NCBI RefSeq assembly: GCF_001294645.1
Contig: NZ_CP011868.1
Span: 2,542,001-2,606,000 of the forward strand
DNA: 64,000 nt
Origin: Pseudonocardia sp. HH130629-09
Lineage (GTDB): Bacteria > Actinomycetota > Actinomycetes > Mycobacteriales > Pseudonocardiaceae
Direction: 5' to 3'
Under the pieces are notes generated by a model. It had not been told where the DNA came from and searched no databases. It was given only the letters and a program-made list of their open reading frames with translations. Shown one piece after another: positions 1 to 9,531 of the stretch. The first letter of the stretch is position 1. Every line of letters starts with the position of its first letter. The translations under genes and the position numbers were made by a program.

Positions 1-1032
1 CTGGTTGAACTGCCCGGAGATCTGGGTCTGCCCGTAGATCGGCTGGTTGATCGTGGGGGCCGAGACGACGTCGCCGTCGAGCACGAACGCCACGTTCTTG
101 CCGACGTTGTTCGTCGTGTACTGCCCCCAGGTGTCGGCGCCCTGCGGCTTGAAGGTCAGCGAGACCACCCAGCCTGCGCCCTGCGGGTTCTGCTGGGCCT
201 GGGCCGAGGCGATCTCGGTGCCCTCCAGGAAGGAGGGGCCGAGCAGGTACTTGTTCTGCTTGTCCTCGCTGCACGCGACCAGCGGCTTCGTCGGGTCGTC
301 GTAGCCCTGCAGCGGGTCGGGGGCGTTGCAGTCCAGGGGCAGCAGCGCCTGCAGCTGGGTGGCCTGGTCGGTGCTCTGCCGGGTCTCACGGAGCTTCGTG
401 ACCTCGGCGGCGACCCGCGGGTCGTCCGGGGCGAGCCCGCCAGGGCCCGGAGCGGGGGACGGCGCGGGTGTCGGCGGCGGGTCCTGCAGCGGCGAGACCT
501 GCGCGACCGGGGCGACGGGGTGGCTCTGCTCGCCCATCCCCTGCGGCTGCGCAGGGGCAGGGCTCGCGGGGTCCGGGCTCGCCGGGGCCTGACCGGTCTG
601 CGCGCCCTGGCCCGGTGCGGGCTGCCCGCCTGCGGCCTGGTTCACCGGGACCGGGCCCTGCAGCACCTCCCGGAAACGCAGCTGCGCGGTCTGCCCCAGG
701 GAGCGGGCCTGCTCGCCGGCGTCACCGGGGACGGTGATGACGATGTTGTTGCCGTCCAGCTGGACCTCGGCGCCGCTGACACCGAGCCCGTTGACGCGCT
801 GCTCGATGATGTCCTGCGCCTGGACCAGCTGGTCACGCGGCGGTGGCTGCCCGTCGGTGGTGCGCGCGGTGAGCGTGACGCGGGTGCCACCCTGCAGGTC
901 GATGCCCAGCTTCGGTGTGAGGTTGCCGCCCCCGGTGAGGAACACCAGTGCGTACAGCACCACGACGATGCCTGCGAAGGCCGTCAGGTAGCGCCAGGGG
1001 CGCACGTGCTGCTGCCCCGACGACGTTGCCAC
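1..1032 (-). CDS. secD: Protein translocase subunit SecD (C-terminus beyond window edge)
   Basis: SecD is a membrane subunit of the SecDF-YajC complex, which uses the proton gradient to pull secreted proteins through SecYEG. The visible 344 codons start at a GTG with one N-terminal membrane segment (about residues 13-33), followed by the family hallmark LGIDLQGG and the first periplasmic domain. A long Pro/Ala/Gln-rich insert sits around residues 110-180, typical of actinobacterial SecD. The rest of the gene, with the remaining membrane helices, lies outside the window. It is downstream of yajC on the same strand with a 152-bp gap, the usual yajC-secD order. The function is secure; the start is chosen because the first membrane segment follows directly. 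Confidence 0.93.
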   Translation of the reverse strand, partial: MATSSGQQHVRPWRYLTAFAGIVVVLYALVFLTGGGNLTPKLGIDLQGGTRVTLTARTTDGQPPPRDQLVQAQDIIEQRVNGLGVSGAEVQLDGNNIVITVPGDAGEQARSLGQTAQLRFREVLQGPVPVNQAAGGQPAPGQGAQTGQAPASPDPASPAPAQPQGMGEQSHPVAPVAQVSPLQDPPPTPAPSPAPGPGGLAPDDPRVAAEVTKLRETRQSTDQATQLQALLPLDCNAPDPLQGYDDPTKPLVACSEDKQNKYLLGPSFLEGTEIASAQAQQNPQGAGWVVSLTFKPQGADTWGQYTTNNVGKNVAFVLDGDVVSAPTINQPIYGQTQISGQFNQ

Positions 1033-1184
1033 GTGATCGTTCTCCTGATCCGACTCGTGCGGCGGCCGCGGCCGGCCTCACGGTCGGTCGCCGTCCCACC
1101 GGGCCGGTGCGGCAGAGCCGCGGCCGGGCCCGGTACGGACGCCGAGGCCGCCGGAACGGGCCGTCCGGCCCGTTCCCGACGTGC

Positions 1185-1559
1185 TCAGTGGATGGTCGGC
1201 TTGTTCTCCGACGCGTCCTTGTCGGCCGGCTCGGCGACGGTCTCCTCCGTCGCCTCGTCGGTCGTGACCTTCTCCCGGATCGCCGCACGCAGCCAGGTGG
1301 TGACCACGCCGTCGGCGATCTCGAGGTCGATCGTGTCCTCGTACGAGGCGTCGACGATGGTGCCCCGCAGCCCGGACGTGGTGACGACGACGTCGCCGTC
1401 CTCCAGCGCCTGCTGCATCGCCTGCGTCTCCGCCATCTGCCTGCGCTGCTTGCGGCCGTTGAGGAACAACGGCACGAACAGCAGCAGGATGATGAGGAAC
1501 GGCAGCAGTGAGAAGATGCTCGAGCCGCCACCGGCCTGCTGGGCGAGAATTGATGTCAT
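1185..1559 (-). CDS. yajC: Preprotein translocase subunit YajC
   Basis: YajC is a small single-pass membrane protein that binds SecDF and the translocon. The 124-residue product has one membrane helix at about residues 14-33 (FSLLPFLIILLLFVPLFL), then the basic stretch GRKQRRQ and a conserved cytoplasmic domain with GDVVVTTSGLRGTI, a YajC signature. The C-terminal 20 residues are acidic and poorly conserved. The ATG at 1559 is preferred over upstream in-frame starts because the membrane helix follows at the expected distance. It lies upstream of secD and downstream of ruvB, the common actinobacterial order. The function rests on family knowledge plus visible motifs. Confidence 0.93.
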   Translation of the reverse strand: MTSILAQQAGGGSSIFSLLPFLIILLLFVPLFLNGRKQRRQMAETQAMQQALEDGDVVVTTSGLRGTIVDASYEDTIDLEIADGVVTTWLRAAIREKVTTDEATEETVAEPADKDASENKPTIH

Positions 1560-1912
1560 CGTGCGGGGTCTCCGTCTCGTCTCGTAATCGTGAGTGTGCC
1601 AGCCGGGACCGACACCGACGGCCTGCCCCCTCCCGGTGGCGGACCGCTCGTCGCAGTGCGGCGGGCCGAACGGCGTCGTCCGGGAGCTGTCGACTGTCCG
1701 ACCTGCCCCGGAACGAGTCGAACGCCCGGATCGTTCCGACGTCCCGGTCCGGGTCACCGGTCGGGGCACGCGGTGTCCGGAGGGCCCCGCGCGGTGTGCG
1801 GGCACCAGGGTGCCCGTCGTCCCGGCCGGGCGCTGCCCGATCCGTTCGGTCCGTCCGGATCCTCCCATGTGCGACCGGCCGTGCGCTCCGGTGCCCCGGC
1901 GGCGTGCCCGGG
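1560..1912. other. Intergenic region between yajC and ruvB
   Basis: This is 353 bp without a convincing gene. It must hold the yajC-secD promoter and the end of the ruv transcript, both reading on the minus strand. A TACGAG hexamer about 25 bp upstream of the yajC start could be a -10 element, but no clear -35 was seen. Open frames across this stretch are Arg/Pro-rich and look like GC-bias artefacts. Confidence 0.5.
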
Positions 1913-2986
1913 TCAGAACAGCGGGTCGATCCGGTGCCCGGCCGGCGCGTCCGCGGGCGGGGTCAGCCCGAGGTGGGTCCAGGCCAGCGGGGTCGCGACC
2001 CGCCCGCGCGGGGTGCGGGCGATCATCCCGGCCCGCACCAGGTAGGGCTCGCAGACCTCCTCGACGGTCCCGGGCTCCTCCCCCACCGCGACGGCGAGGG
2101 TCGACACCCCGACCGGGCCGCCGTGGAAGGAGCGGACCAGCGCGCCGAGCACCGCGCGGTCGAGGCGGTCGAGGCCGAGCTCGTCGACGTCGTACACGGC
2201 CAGCGCGTCGCGGGCGACCTCCCGGGTGACCACCCCGTCCGCGCGGACCTCGGCGTAGTCGCGGACCCGGCGAAGCAGCCGGTTCGCCACCCGGGGGGTG
2301 CCGCGGCAGCGACCGGCGATCTCGGCCCCGCCGTCGGGGCGCAGGTCGATGCCGAGGATCCCGGCGGCACGGCGGAGCACGAGCTCCAGCTCGGGGACGT
2401 CGTAGAACTCCATCTGCCCGGTGAAACCGAACCGGTCGCGCAGCGGACCGGTCAGCGAGCCAGCCCGCGTCGTGGCCCCGACCAGGGTGAACGGCGCGAC
2501 CTCGAGCGGGATCGAGGTGGCACCCGGGCCCTTGCCGACGACGACGTCGACCCGGAAGTCCTCCATCGCGAGGTAGAGCATCTCCTCGGCGGGCCGGGCG
2601 GTGCGGTGGATCTCGTCGATGAACAGCACGTCGCCGGGCACGAGGTTGGACAGCATCGCCGCGAGGTCCCCGGCACGCTCCAGCGCCGGGCCGGAGGTCA
2701 GCCGGATCGCGGCCCCCATCTCCTGGGCGATGATCATGGCGAGGCTGGTCTTGCCGAGCCCGGGCGGGCCGGAGAGCAGGATGTGGTCCGGCGGGTCGCC
2801 GCGGCGACGGGCGCCCTCCAGCACCAGATGCAGCTGCTCGCGGACCCGGGGCTGGCCGACGAACTCGGCCAGCGAGCGGGGCCGCAGCGACGCCTCGACG
2901 TCGGTGTCCCCCGGCTGGACCCCGGCGTCCACGGCGCGCTCGTCGAGCCGGCCGTCGACCCCGGCGTAGGGGTCGGGGTCGGTCAC
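1913..2986 (-). CDS. ruvB: Holliday junction branch migration ATPase RuvB
   Basis: RuvB is the hexameric AAA+ motor that drives branch migration of Holliday junctions with RuvA in recombinational repair. The 357-residue protein carries a Walker A motif ([11 protein letters not shown], about residue 68), Walker B (LFIDEIHR), sensor 1 ([18 protein letters not shown]) and a winged-helix C-terminal domain. The GTG at 2986 overlaps the ruvA stop by 4 bp (GTGA), which fixes the start and indicates translational coupling. Much longer in-frame extensions upstream are only antisense-like GC-rich reading and are rejected. It is the last gene of ruvC-ruvA-ruvB. Confidence 0.97.
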   Translation of the reverse strand: MTDPDPYAGVDGRLDERAVDAGVQPGDTDVEASLRPRSLAEFVGQPRVREQLHLVLEGARRRGDPPDHILLSGPPGLGKTSLAMIIAQEMGAAIRLTSGPALERAGDLAAMLSNLVPGDVLFIDEIHRTARPAEEMLYLAMEDFRVDVVVGKGPGATSIPLEVAPFTLVGATTRAGSLTGPLRDRFGFTGQMEFYDVPELELVLRRAAGILGIDLRPDGGAEIAGRCRGTPRVANRLLRRVRDYAEVRADGVVTREVARDALAVYDVDELGLDRLDRAVLGALVRSFHGGPVGVSTLAVAVGEEPGTVEEVCEPYLVRAGMIARTPRGRVATPLAWTHLGLTPPADAPAGHRIDPLF

Positions 2987-3588
2987 CGCGACCTGCTCAG
3001 GCTCGACAGCGCGGTGCGCAGCAGGTCCCGGGCGTCGGTGTCGGGGGCGTGGGCCAGGACCGCGTCGACGGCCTGCTCGGCCGGGCGCTGGGTGAAGCCG
3101 AGCCCGAGCAGCGCCTCGACGACCTGGTCGCGCACCCCGAGCATCGGGGCCGGTGCGGCCGCGACGGCGCCCGCGGGCACCGCGGCCGGCGCGGTCACCT
3201 TGTCGCGCAGCTCCACGACCAGGCGCTCGGCGCTCTTGCGCCCGACGCCGGGGATGCGGGTGAGCACGGCCAGGTCGCCGTCGGCCAGCGCGCGGCGCAG
3301 TGTGTCCGGCTCCAGCACCGCGATCGTCGCGAGCGCGAGCCGCGTCCCGATCCCGGACACCGTCTGCAGCAGCAGGAACAGCTCGCGTTCCTCGGCGTCG
3401 GCGAACCCGTAGAGGGTCAGTGAGTCCTCGCGCACCACCAGCGTGGTCGACAGCCGGGCCTCGTCCCCGCGACGCAGCCCGCCCAGCGTGGCGGGGGTGG
3501 CGTACACCGCGAGCCCGACCCCACCCACCTCGATGACCGCGTGGTCCAGCCCGATATCCAGCACCGGACCGCGCACCGAGTGGATCAC
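2983..3588 (-). CDS. ruvA: Holliday junction DNA helicase subunit RuvA
   Basis: RuvA binds the four-way junction as a tetramer and loads RuvB. The 201-residue length fits the family. The N-terminal OB-fold domain starts [12 protein letters not shown], the central helix-hairpin-helix domain includes [10 protein letters not shown] and [18 protein letters not shown], and the C-terminal domain (residues about 155-200) is the RuvB-binding module with [14 protein letters not shown]. It overlaps ruvB by 4 bp and follows ruvC after a 101-bp gap on the same strand. No unusual feature is visible. Confidence 0.97.
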   Translation of the reverse strand: MIHSVRGPVLDIGLDHAVIEVGGVGLAVYATPATLGGLRRGDEARLSTTLVVREDSLTLYGFADAEERELFLLLQTVSGIGTRLALATIAVLEPDTLRRALADGDLAVLTRIPGVGRKSAERLVVELRDKVTAPAAVPAGAVAAAPAPMLGVRDQVVEALLGLGFTQRPAEQAVDAVLAHAPDTDARDLLRTALSSLSRSR

Positions 3589-3689
3589 TGACAGGTCCCC
3601 TTCCGACGAACGACCGTTCGAGCACCGACGCTACCGGGCCGCACCGACCGGACCGCACGCGACACCACGCCACCACCGGGCGAGAGGGG

Positions 3690-4340
3690 TCAGCGCGCGC
3701 GCCACCCGCCGGCCGAGCGGGCGTCGGCGGCCGCGCGGGCCGCGGCCCACTGCTCGGCGGCACCGGGCCGGGCGCCGCCGCGCTCGCGCTGGGCCTCGGC
3801 GAGCCGGGCACGGTGCACCGCGGCCAGCTCCTCGGCGCGGGCCTGGGCCTGCGCCATCCGGTCGATCATCGGTGAGCGCCAGCAGTGGCAGATGGCGAGC
3901 GCGAGTGCGTCGGCGGCGTCGGCGGGCTTCGGGGGTGCGTCCAGGCCGAGGAGCCGGGTGACCATCGCGGTGACCTGTGCCTTGCCCGCGCGGCCCTCAC
4001 CGGTGACGGCGGCCTTCACCTCGCTGGGGGTGTGGAAGGCGACCGGCAGCCCCGCCCGGGCCGCGACGAGCACGACGACGCCGCTGACCTGGGCGGTGCC
4101 CATCACGGTGCGGACGTTGTTCTGGCTGAACACCCGCTCGACGGCGATCACGTCGGGCCGGTGCCGGGCCACCCAGCGCTCCACCTCGTCGGCGACGGCG
4201 AGCAGCCGCCGTTCCAGCGGCAGGGCCGGCTCACTGCGGGCGACGCCGACGTCGACGAACCCGACGGTCCGGCCCGCACCGGCCTCGACGACGCCGATGC
4301 CGCACCGCGTCAGTCCGGGGTCGACCCCGAGCACCCGCAC
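3690..4340 (-). CDS. ruvC: Crossover junction endodeoxyribonuclease RuvC
   Basis: RuvC cuts Holliday junctions resolved by RuvAB. The 216-residue protein has the RNase H-like fold with the acidic residues visible: Asp in [12 protein letters not shown] near the N-terminus, Glu in [11 protein letters not shown], and Asp residues in [14 protein letters not shown]. The C-terminal 50 residues are an Ala/Arg-rich extension beyond the catalytic core, as in many actinobacterial copies. The GTG at 4340 is chosen because VRVLGVDPG is the canonical N-terminus. It heads ruvC-ruvA-ruvB; its usual neighbour yebC has been displaced to 9.6 kb by inserted genes. Confidence 0.96.
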   Translation of the reverse strand: MRVLGVDPGLTRCGIGVVEAGAGRTVGFVDVGVARSEPALPLERRLLAVADEVERWVARHRPDVIAVERVFSQNNVRTVMGTAQVSGVVVLVAARAGLPVAFHTPSEVKAAVTGEGRAGKAQVTAMVTRLLGLDAPPKPADAADALALAICHCWRSPMIDRMAQAQARAEELAAVHRARLAEAQRERGGARPGAAEQWAAARAAADARSAGGWRAR

Positions 4341-4482
4341 CGGTGTCCCCCTCGCCTCGGACCGCACAGCCGTTCGAGAACCGTACCGGTCGGGACGGTC
4401 CCATCCGGGCGGGCACGCCGGACCGGCGGGCCCGGGCCGGCCGGGCGGACCGGGGTGACGCCCGGGATGACAGGGTGCGCAG

Positions 4483-5224
4483 GTGACGTCGTTCCTCCGG
4501 GTCCTCGCGTGGGTGTGGGCCGCGCTGCTGCTGGTCGTGCTGGTGGGGACGTTCCGCCACGAGACCCCGGTGGCTCGCCGAGCGCGGCTGGGCGGTCGCC
4601 GCGGTGGACTACCGGCTGCCGCCACCCGAGCCCGTCGGCCGCGACCAGCAGCGCGACGTCGCGTGCGCCGTCGACTGGGTCCGCGCGCACGCGGGCGAGG
4701 CGGGTCTGGACCCCGCGCGGCTGGTCCTGGGCGGGCAGTCCGCCGGGGCGACGCTGGCGCTGTCGGTCACCTCCGGACTGCTCGACGGGACACTGGCGTG
4801 CTCCGAGGCACCCGCCGCCTACGGCGGCACCGGCCCGGCCGACGCCCCACCGCCGACGCCCGGCCCGCCGCCGGTCGGCGTGGTCGCCTACTACCCGCCC
4901 GTCGACCTGACGCTGGTCGACCCCGACGTGGCACGCACCCTGTTCGGCGGCAGCGCCGACCAGGCTCCGGGCCTGCTGCGGCTGCTCTCCCCCGCCGAGC
5001 AGGTGCGCCCCGGGCTCCCACCGACCCTGCTGCTCGGCTCCGCGGACCACTACGTCCTGCCCGACCGGGTCGCCGCCTACGACCGGCAGCTCCGCTCCGC
5101 GGGGGTCGACGGCAGGCTGGTCACCGTCCCCTACGCCGACCACGTCTTCGACCGCCCCTTCGGCAGTCCCGGTGCGCAGCTGACCCGGGAGGCCGTGATC
5201 CGCTTCCTGACCGGGCTGAACTGA
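4483..5224 (+). pseudogene. Alpha/beta hydrolase with internal deletion and frameshift
   Basis: This looks like an esterase/lipase-type hydrolase that has lost its middle. One frame from a GTG at 4483 gives a membrane or signal helix ([19 protein letters not shown]). A different frame takes over at about 4560 with [19 protein letters not shown], the usual segment after the oxyanion HGGG motif, and then runs to 5224 with GGQSAGA (nucleophile Ser), LLLGSADHY (Asp) and YADHVFD (His). The normal segment of roughly 100 residues containing HGGG is absent. An intact reading frame from 4604 would give a 206-residue protein lacking that motif. It overlaps the next gene by one base (TGATG). It could still be translated, but catalytic activity is doubtful. 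Confidence 0.7.
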
Positions 5225-5919
5225 TGCGGGTCGAGATCACCGCACTGGTGGTCGCGTCCCAGCACGCCTACGAGGGCAGGCCCGCCGACGGGCCGCGTCC
5301 CGCCCCGGAGCCGCCGCTGCGCGACGAGGTCCGGGTGCGCGCCGGCCACGGGATCGTCGGCGACCGCTACGCCGGCCGACCGGCGCACGCCCGGGCCGCG
5401 GTGACGCTGCTGGCCGCGGAGTCGCTGGACCACCTGCGCACGGTCCTCGGCGACGTCGTCGAGGCCACGGCGACCCCGCGGCCGGCGCGGTGCAACATCG
5501 TGCTGCGGGGCGCACCGGTCGACGCGCTCGCCGCACCGGGCCGGGGCGGCACCGGCGCGCTGTTCGCCCTGGACTCCGGCGGCGGCGCGGTCCGCTTCCG
5601 CGCGCACCGCGCCGCCGCGCCGTGCCGCTGGATGGACACCGAGATCGGCGACGGCGCGTGCGCCGCGCTGGGTGGCCGGGGCGGGGTGCGCTGCGAGCCC
5701 CTCGACGACGGCGTGCTCCGCCTCGGCCCCGCCGAGCTGACGATCCTGGAACCGGCGGCAGCCGCACCGCAGACGGCCCTACCGCCGACAGCCGCACCGC
5801 AGACGGCCGCACCGCTGACAGCCGCACCGCGGAGATCCGCGACGCCGGGAGCCGCACCGCCGGACGCCGGGCACGGACCGTCCGGCGGGGGGCCCGCACC
5901 GTCAGCCGCCGCGCTGTAA
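5224..5919 (+). CDS. MOSC domain-containing protein
   Basis: MOSC domains bind sulfur or molybdenum cofactor in enzymes such as molybdenum cofactor sulfurases; no specific substrate can be assigned. The 231-residue product shows the family pattern: HGIVGDRYAG near residue 40, RCNIVLRGAPVDAL, then HRAAAPCRWMD with the conserved Cys, and GGRGGVRCEPLDDG with G...L at the end of the fold. The last 55 residues are a Pro/Ala/Thr tail encoded by a 30-bp tandem repeat and are outside the domain. Translation is probably coupled to the broken hydrolase upstream (TGATG). Function is known only at domain level. Confidence 0.8.
   Translation: MRVEITALVVASQHAYEGRPADGPRPAPEPPLRDEVRVRAGHGIVGDRYAGRPAHARAAVTLLAAESLDHLRTVLGDVVEATATPRPARCNIVLRGAPVDALAAPGRGGTGALFALDSGGGAVRFRAHRAAAPCRWMDTEIGDGACAALGGRGGVRCEPLDDGVLRLGPAELTILEPAAAAPQTALPPTAAPQTAAPLTAAPRRSATPGAAPPDAGHGPSGGGPAPSAAAL
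5761..5870 (+). repeat. 30-bp tandem repeat in the MOSC gene tail
   Basis: The unit beginning GCCGCACCGC recurs at 5761, 5791, 5821 and 5851, exactly 30 bp apart. The first two units are nearly identical, the third has diverged and the fourth is partial. It encodes a Pro/Ala/Thr-rich tail (about ten residues per unit) in frame with the MOSC protein, so repeat number changes would alter tail length without breaking the gene. Confidence 0.8.
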
Positions 5920-6214
5920 CAGCAGGTGGGTCGGTTTGCGACCCTACCGACGTCGGCACCGCAGGAGGTGACGCCGATGTCGTGCCCGGTCCCGCATCCC
6001 CGCCGCCCCGACGTGCCGCCGGCCGAACCCGCGCAGGCGGCGTCGTCGTGCACCGGGGTCTGCCCGGGGATCGGGCGACCTGGGCCCGCCGGGCCGTCCT
6101 GATCGGGGATCTGCTGGTCGCCCTGGCCGATGCCGAGGTCGGCGGGCTGGAGCTTCCGGCGTCCTTGGCCGGGCGGCGCGCGCTGCGGCATGGTCGCGTT
6201 CCGCGGAACGCGCG
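5920..6214. other. Region without a confident gene
   Basis: No recognisable gene covers this stretch. A short ATG frame at 5977 with an upstream GGAGGT would give only about 41 residues. In another frame the segment around 6070-6175 reads like real protein (RAVLIGDLLVALADAEVGG), but it is not in frame with the plausible protein text that follows from 6180. A decayed gene is possible. Confidence 0.4.
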
Positions 6215-6643
6215 GTGGCCGCGGCCGGGGACGCCGACGCGGTCGTCGCGGTCCACACCGACGACGCCGACGTCATCGCCGCCGCCGGGCGCGACCTGGC
6301 CGCGGTGCTGCGCCATGAGCGCGACACCCGACGCCGCACCGGCCCCCGTGCCACCCCGATCGGCCTCGCGGCCGGTGGCACGACCGACACCACCACCGGC
6401 GTCACGGCCGGCACCACAGACACGGCGGGCACGGCCGGCACCGCGGGCACCGACACGGTCGCGCGGCTCTGCGCGATCCTGCACGCCGCGGCCCGCCGTC
6501 AGGACGTCGCGGTCGAGCAGCTCGTCGCGGAGCTGGGCCGCGCCGGCCGCATCCTCGCGCCTGGACATCTGCGCCACCGCTCCGCAGCCGCACACGGCAC
6601 CGGAGCCGGCACCGCGCCCACCCGGGGAGCGGTCGCCGGCTGA
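6215..6643 (+). CDS. Hypothetical protein, possibly the 3' part of a frameshifted gene
   Basis: The 142-residue frame starts at a GTG and reads AERAVAAAGDADAVVAVHTDDADVIAAAGRDLAAVL just around its start, then an Ala/Gly/Thr low-complexity stretch and a helical C-terminus (VARLCAILHAAARRQDVAVEQLVAELGRAG). The HTDDADV segment resembles the TSDxDD end of PIN-domain toxins, but this is weak. A plausible upstream half lies in a different frame, so a frameshift near 6180 is likely. No antitoxin partner is visible. I do not recognise the family; a non-coding, decayed region is an equally fair reading. Confidence 0.3.
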   Translation: MAAAGDADAVVAVHTDDADVIAAAGRDLAAVLRHERDTRRRTGPRATPIGLAAGGTTDTTTGVTAGTTDTAGTAGTAGTDTVARLCAILHAAARRQDVAVEQLVAELGRAGRILAPGHLRHRSAAAHGTGAGTAPTRGAVAG

Positions 6644-6656
6644 CCCGGGCGCGAGG

Positions 6657-9452
6657 TCAGTGCGCCGCTGCGTCCCAGCTGCGGCCGGACCCGACCGACA
6701 CCTCCAGCGGCACCGACAGGTCCGCCGCGGCCGCCATCTCCCGACGCACGAGTGCCTCCAGGGCCTCGCGCTCACCCTCGGCGACCTCGAGGACCAGCTC
6801 GTCGTGGACCTGCAGCAGCATCCGGCTGCGCAGCCGCTCGGCCTGCAACGCCCGGTACACCCCGAGCATCGCGACCTTGATGATGTCCGCGGCGCTGCCC
6901 TGGATCGGGGCGTTGAGCGCCATCCGCTCGGCCATCTCCCGACGCTGACGGTTGTCGCTGGTCAGGTCGGGCAGGTACCGCCGCCGCCCCAGGATGGTGG
7001 CGGTGTAGCCGTCCTTGCGGGCCTGGTCGACGACTCCCGCGAGATAGTCGCGCACTCCGCCGAACCCGGCGAAGTAGCCGTCCATCAGCCCCTTCGCCTC
7101 CTCGGTGGAGATCCGCAGCTGCCCGGACAGGCCGTAGGCCGACAGCCCGTAGGCCAGGCCGTAGTTCATCGCCTTGATCTTGGCGCGCTGCTCGGGCGTC
7201 ACCTCGGTGGCCGCGACGCCGAAGACCCGGGCGGCGGTCTCGGCGTGGAAGTCGTGCCGTGAGCGGAAGGCCTCGATCAGCGCGGCGTCCTCGGACAGGT
7301 GCGCCATGATCCGCATCTCGATCTGGCTGTAGTCCGCGGTAAGCAGCTCGGCGTACGGCGTGCCGTCCGGCGCGGACCCGACCACGAAGGCGTCCCGGAT
7401 CCGGCGCCCGGCGGCGGTGCGGATCGGCACGTTCTGCAGGTTCGGGTCGGTGGAGGACAGCCGGCCGGTCGCGGCGATCGTCTGCGAGTACGTGGTGTGG
7501 ATCCGGCCGTCCTCGGCGACGGACTTCATCAGCCCGTCGACGGTCACCTTCAGCCGGGTCGCGTCGCGGTGCTGCAGCAGGAACTGCAGGAACGGGTGCT
7601 CGGTCTGCGCGTAGAGGCTCGCCAGCGCGTCCGCGTCGGTGGTGTAGCCGGTCTTGGTGCGCTTGGTCTTGGGCATCTCCAGCTCGTCGAACAGCACGAC
7701 CTGCAGCTGCTTGGGCGAGCCGAGGTTGATCTCCTTGCCGATCACCTCGTAGGCCTGCCGCGCGGCCTCCCGGACCTGGGTGCCGAAGTCGGACTCCAGG
7801 TCGGACAGGGTCTCGCCGTCGACGGCGATCCCGGCGGCCTCGCAGTCGGCCAGTACGAACGCCAGCGGCAGCTCGAGGTCGGCCAGCAGCTCGCTGCCGC
7901 CCCGCTCGGCGAGGTCGGCGTCGAGGGCGTCGGCGAGCTCGGCGATCGCCGAGGCCGCGAGCATCTCCTGCTCGGCGGCCCGGGCGTCGGCCTCCTCCTC
8001 GCCGCCCAGCAACGACAGCTGACCGTCGGCGGGCTCTTCGGTGCGCAGCTCACGACGCAGGTAACGCAGCGCGAGGTCGGCCAGGTCGAAGGTCCGCTGC
8101 CCGGGCTTGGCCAGGTACGCGGCGAGCGCGGTGTCGCTGGTCAGCCCGCCCAGGGTCCAGCCCCGCGCACGCAGCGCGTGCAGCACCGGCTTCACGTCGT
8201 GCGCCGCCTTGGGCACGGACGGGTCGGCGAGCCAGTCGCCCAGCGCCGCCTCGTCGTCCGGGGTGAGGCCGGTCAGCGCGAGGTAGCCGGCGGCCGGGAC
8301 GCCCGCGGTGGCGCCGGCGGCCCGCTGCTCGACGGTCGGCTCGCCCGCGGCGAGCGCGATCCCGTCGAGGTCGCGCCCGGCGATCGGGCCGGTGACCCCG
8401 GCGAAGCTCACCGCGACGCGACGGCCGTCGCGGGCGTGGGTGTCCAGCCAGGCCCGCACCGCGCCGGGGGCGACGACCTCGCCGGCGACCTCGAAGACGG
8501 ACTCGGCCTCGGGCTCGGCGGAGGACAGCGTGGAGAACAGCCGCTCGCGCAGCACCCGGAACTCCAGCTCGTCGAACAGGCGGTGCACCGCGTCCCGGTC
8601 CCAGGGGCGCAGCTCGAGCTCCTCGGGGTCGGCGCCGAGGTCGACGTCGCGCACCAGCTCGGTGAGCTGGCGGTTGAGCAGCACGTTCGCCAGGTTGGCC
8701 CGCAGGTTGTCCCCGGCCTTGCCCTTCACCTCGTCGACCCGGTCGGTCAGCTCCGCGAGCGAACCGAACTCCCGGACCCACTTGGCCGCGGTCTTCTCCC
8801 CCACCCCGGGGATGGACGGCAGGTTGTCCGAGGGGTCGCCGCGCAGCGCCGCGAAGTCCGGGTACTGGGTCGGGGTGAGCCCGTAGCGCTTGTCGACCTC
8901 GGCCGGGTCGATCCGACCGAGGTCGGACACGCCGCGCTTGGGGTACAGGACGGTGACGTCGTCGGTGACCAGCTGGAACGCGTCACGGTCCCCGGTGGTG
9001 ATGAGCACCTGGAAGCCGCGCGCCTCGGCCCGGGTGGCGAGGGTGGCGATGAGGTCGTCGGCCTCGTAGCCGTCGACGGCGAAGACCGGGATGTTCAGCG
9101 CGCCCAGGACCTCCTTGATGAGGTCGATCTGGCCGCGGAAGTCGTCCGGCGTCGACGAGCGGTTCGCCTTGTACTCGGCGTAGCGCTCGGAGCGGAAGGT
9201 CGTGCGGGACACGTCGAAGGCCACCGCGAGGTGGGTCGGCTCCTCGTCGCGCAGCAGGTTGATCAGCATCGAGGTGAAGCCGTAGACCGCGTTCGTGGTC
9301 TGCCCGGTCCCGGTGCGGAAGTTCTCCGCGGGCAGCGCGAAGAACGCCCGGTAGGCCAGGGAGTGGCCGTCGAGCAGCAACAGGCGCGGCTTCGCCGGTG
9401 CCTTCTTCTTCGCCGAGGCCGACTTCTGGGTGCCCTGCGTCGCTGTGCTCAT
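6657..9452 (-). CDS. polA: DNA polymerase I
   Basis: DNA polymerase I fills gaps and removes RNA primers in replication and repair. The 931-residue protein has an N-terminal 5'-3' exonuclease domain (about residues 20-310; LLLDGHSLAYRAFFAL, the Asp-rich DGYEADD, and GVGEKTAAKW), a degenerate central 3'-5' exonuclease-like domain, and a C-terminal polymerase domain. Polymerase motif A is TADYSQIEMRIMAH, motif B RAKIKAMNYGLAYG, motif C LLQVHDELVLEV. The ATG at 9452 gives the expected basic N-terminal tail (SASAKKKAPAKPR) before the exonuclease domain. It is alone on the minus strand between yebC and accessory genes. Confidence 0.97.
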   Translation of the reverse strand: MSTATQGTQKSASAKKKAPAKPRLLLLDGHSLAYRAFFALPAENFRTGTGQTTNAVYGFTSMLINLLRDEEPTHLAVAFDVSRTTFRSERYAEYKANRSSTPDDFRGQIDLIKEVLGALNIPVFAVDGYEADDLIATLATRAEARGFQVLITTGDRDAFQLVTDDVTVLYPKRGVSDLGRIDPAEVDKRYGLTPTQYPDFAALRGDPSDNLPSIPGVGEKTAAKWVREFGSLAELTDRVDEVKGKAGDNLRANLANVLLNRQLTELVRDVDLGADPEELELRPWDRDAVHRLFDELEFRVLRERLFSTLSSAEPEAESVFEVAGEVVAPGAVRAWLDTHARDGRRVAVSFAGVTGPIAGRDLDGIALAAGEPTVEQRAAGATAGVPAAGYLALTGLTPDDEAALGDWLADPSVPKAAHDVKPVLHALRARGWTLGGLTSDTALAAYLAKPGQRTFDLADLALRYLRRELRTEEPADGQLSLLGGEEEADARAAEQEMLAASAIAELADALDADLAERGGSELLADLELPLAFVLADCEAAGIAVDGETLSDLESDFGTQVREAARQAYEVIGKEINLGSPKQLQVVLFDELEMPKTKRTKTGYTTDADALASLYAQTEHPFLQFLLQHRDATRLKVTVDGLMKSVAEDGRIHTTYSQTIAATGRLSSTDPNLQNVPIRTAAGRRIRDAFVVGSAPDGTPYAELLTADYSQIEMRIMAHLSEDAALIEAFRSRHDFHAETAARVFGVAATEVTPEQRAKIKAMNYGLAYGLSAYGLSGQLRISTEEAKGLMDGYFAGFGGVRDYLAGVVDQARKDGYTATILGRRRYLPDLTSDNRQRREMAERMALNAPIQGSAADIIKVAMLGVYRALQAERLRSRMLLQVHDELVLEVAEGEREALEALVRREMAAAADLSVPLEVSVGSGRSWDAAAH

Positions 9453-9531
9453 CGGCGGCGAGTCTAGAACCGACCCCCGACAGTGAACGCGGCCGCGGGT
9501 CGGCTCCCGGACGGGCCGGCCCCGGAGACGA

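Noticed and set aside
1508..3412. Very long plus-strand open frames over the ruv genes
   Set aside because: They are antisense to ruvB/ruvA, Arg/Pro/Gly-rich and carry no family motif; long antisense frames are expected at this G+C content.
6215..6643. VapC-type toxin reading of the 6.2 kb frame
   Set aside because: Only a short TSDxDD-like segment fits, acidic residues of the PIN core are not visible in one frame, and no antitoxin gene is adjacent.
7299..9467. 722-codon plus-strand open frame opposite polA
   Set aside because: Pure antisense of DNA polymerase I with biased composition; no independent start signal or domain.
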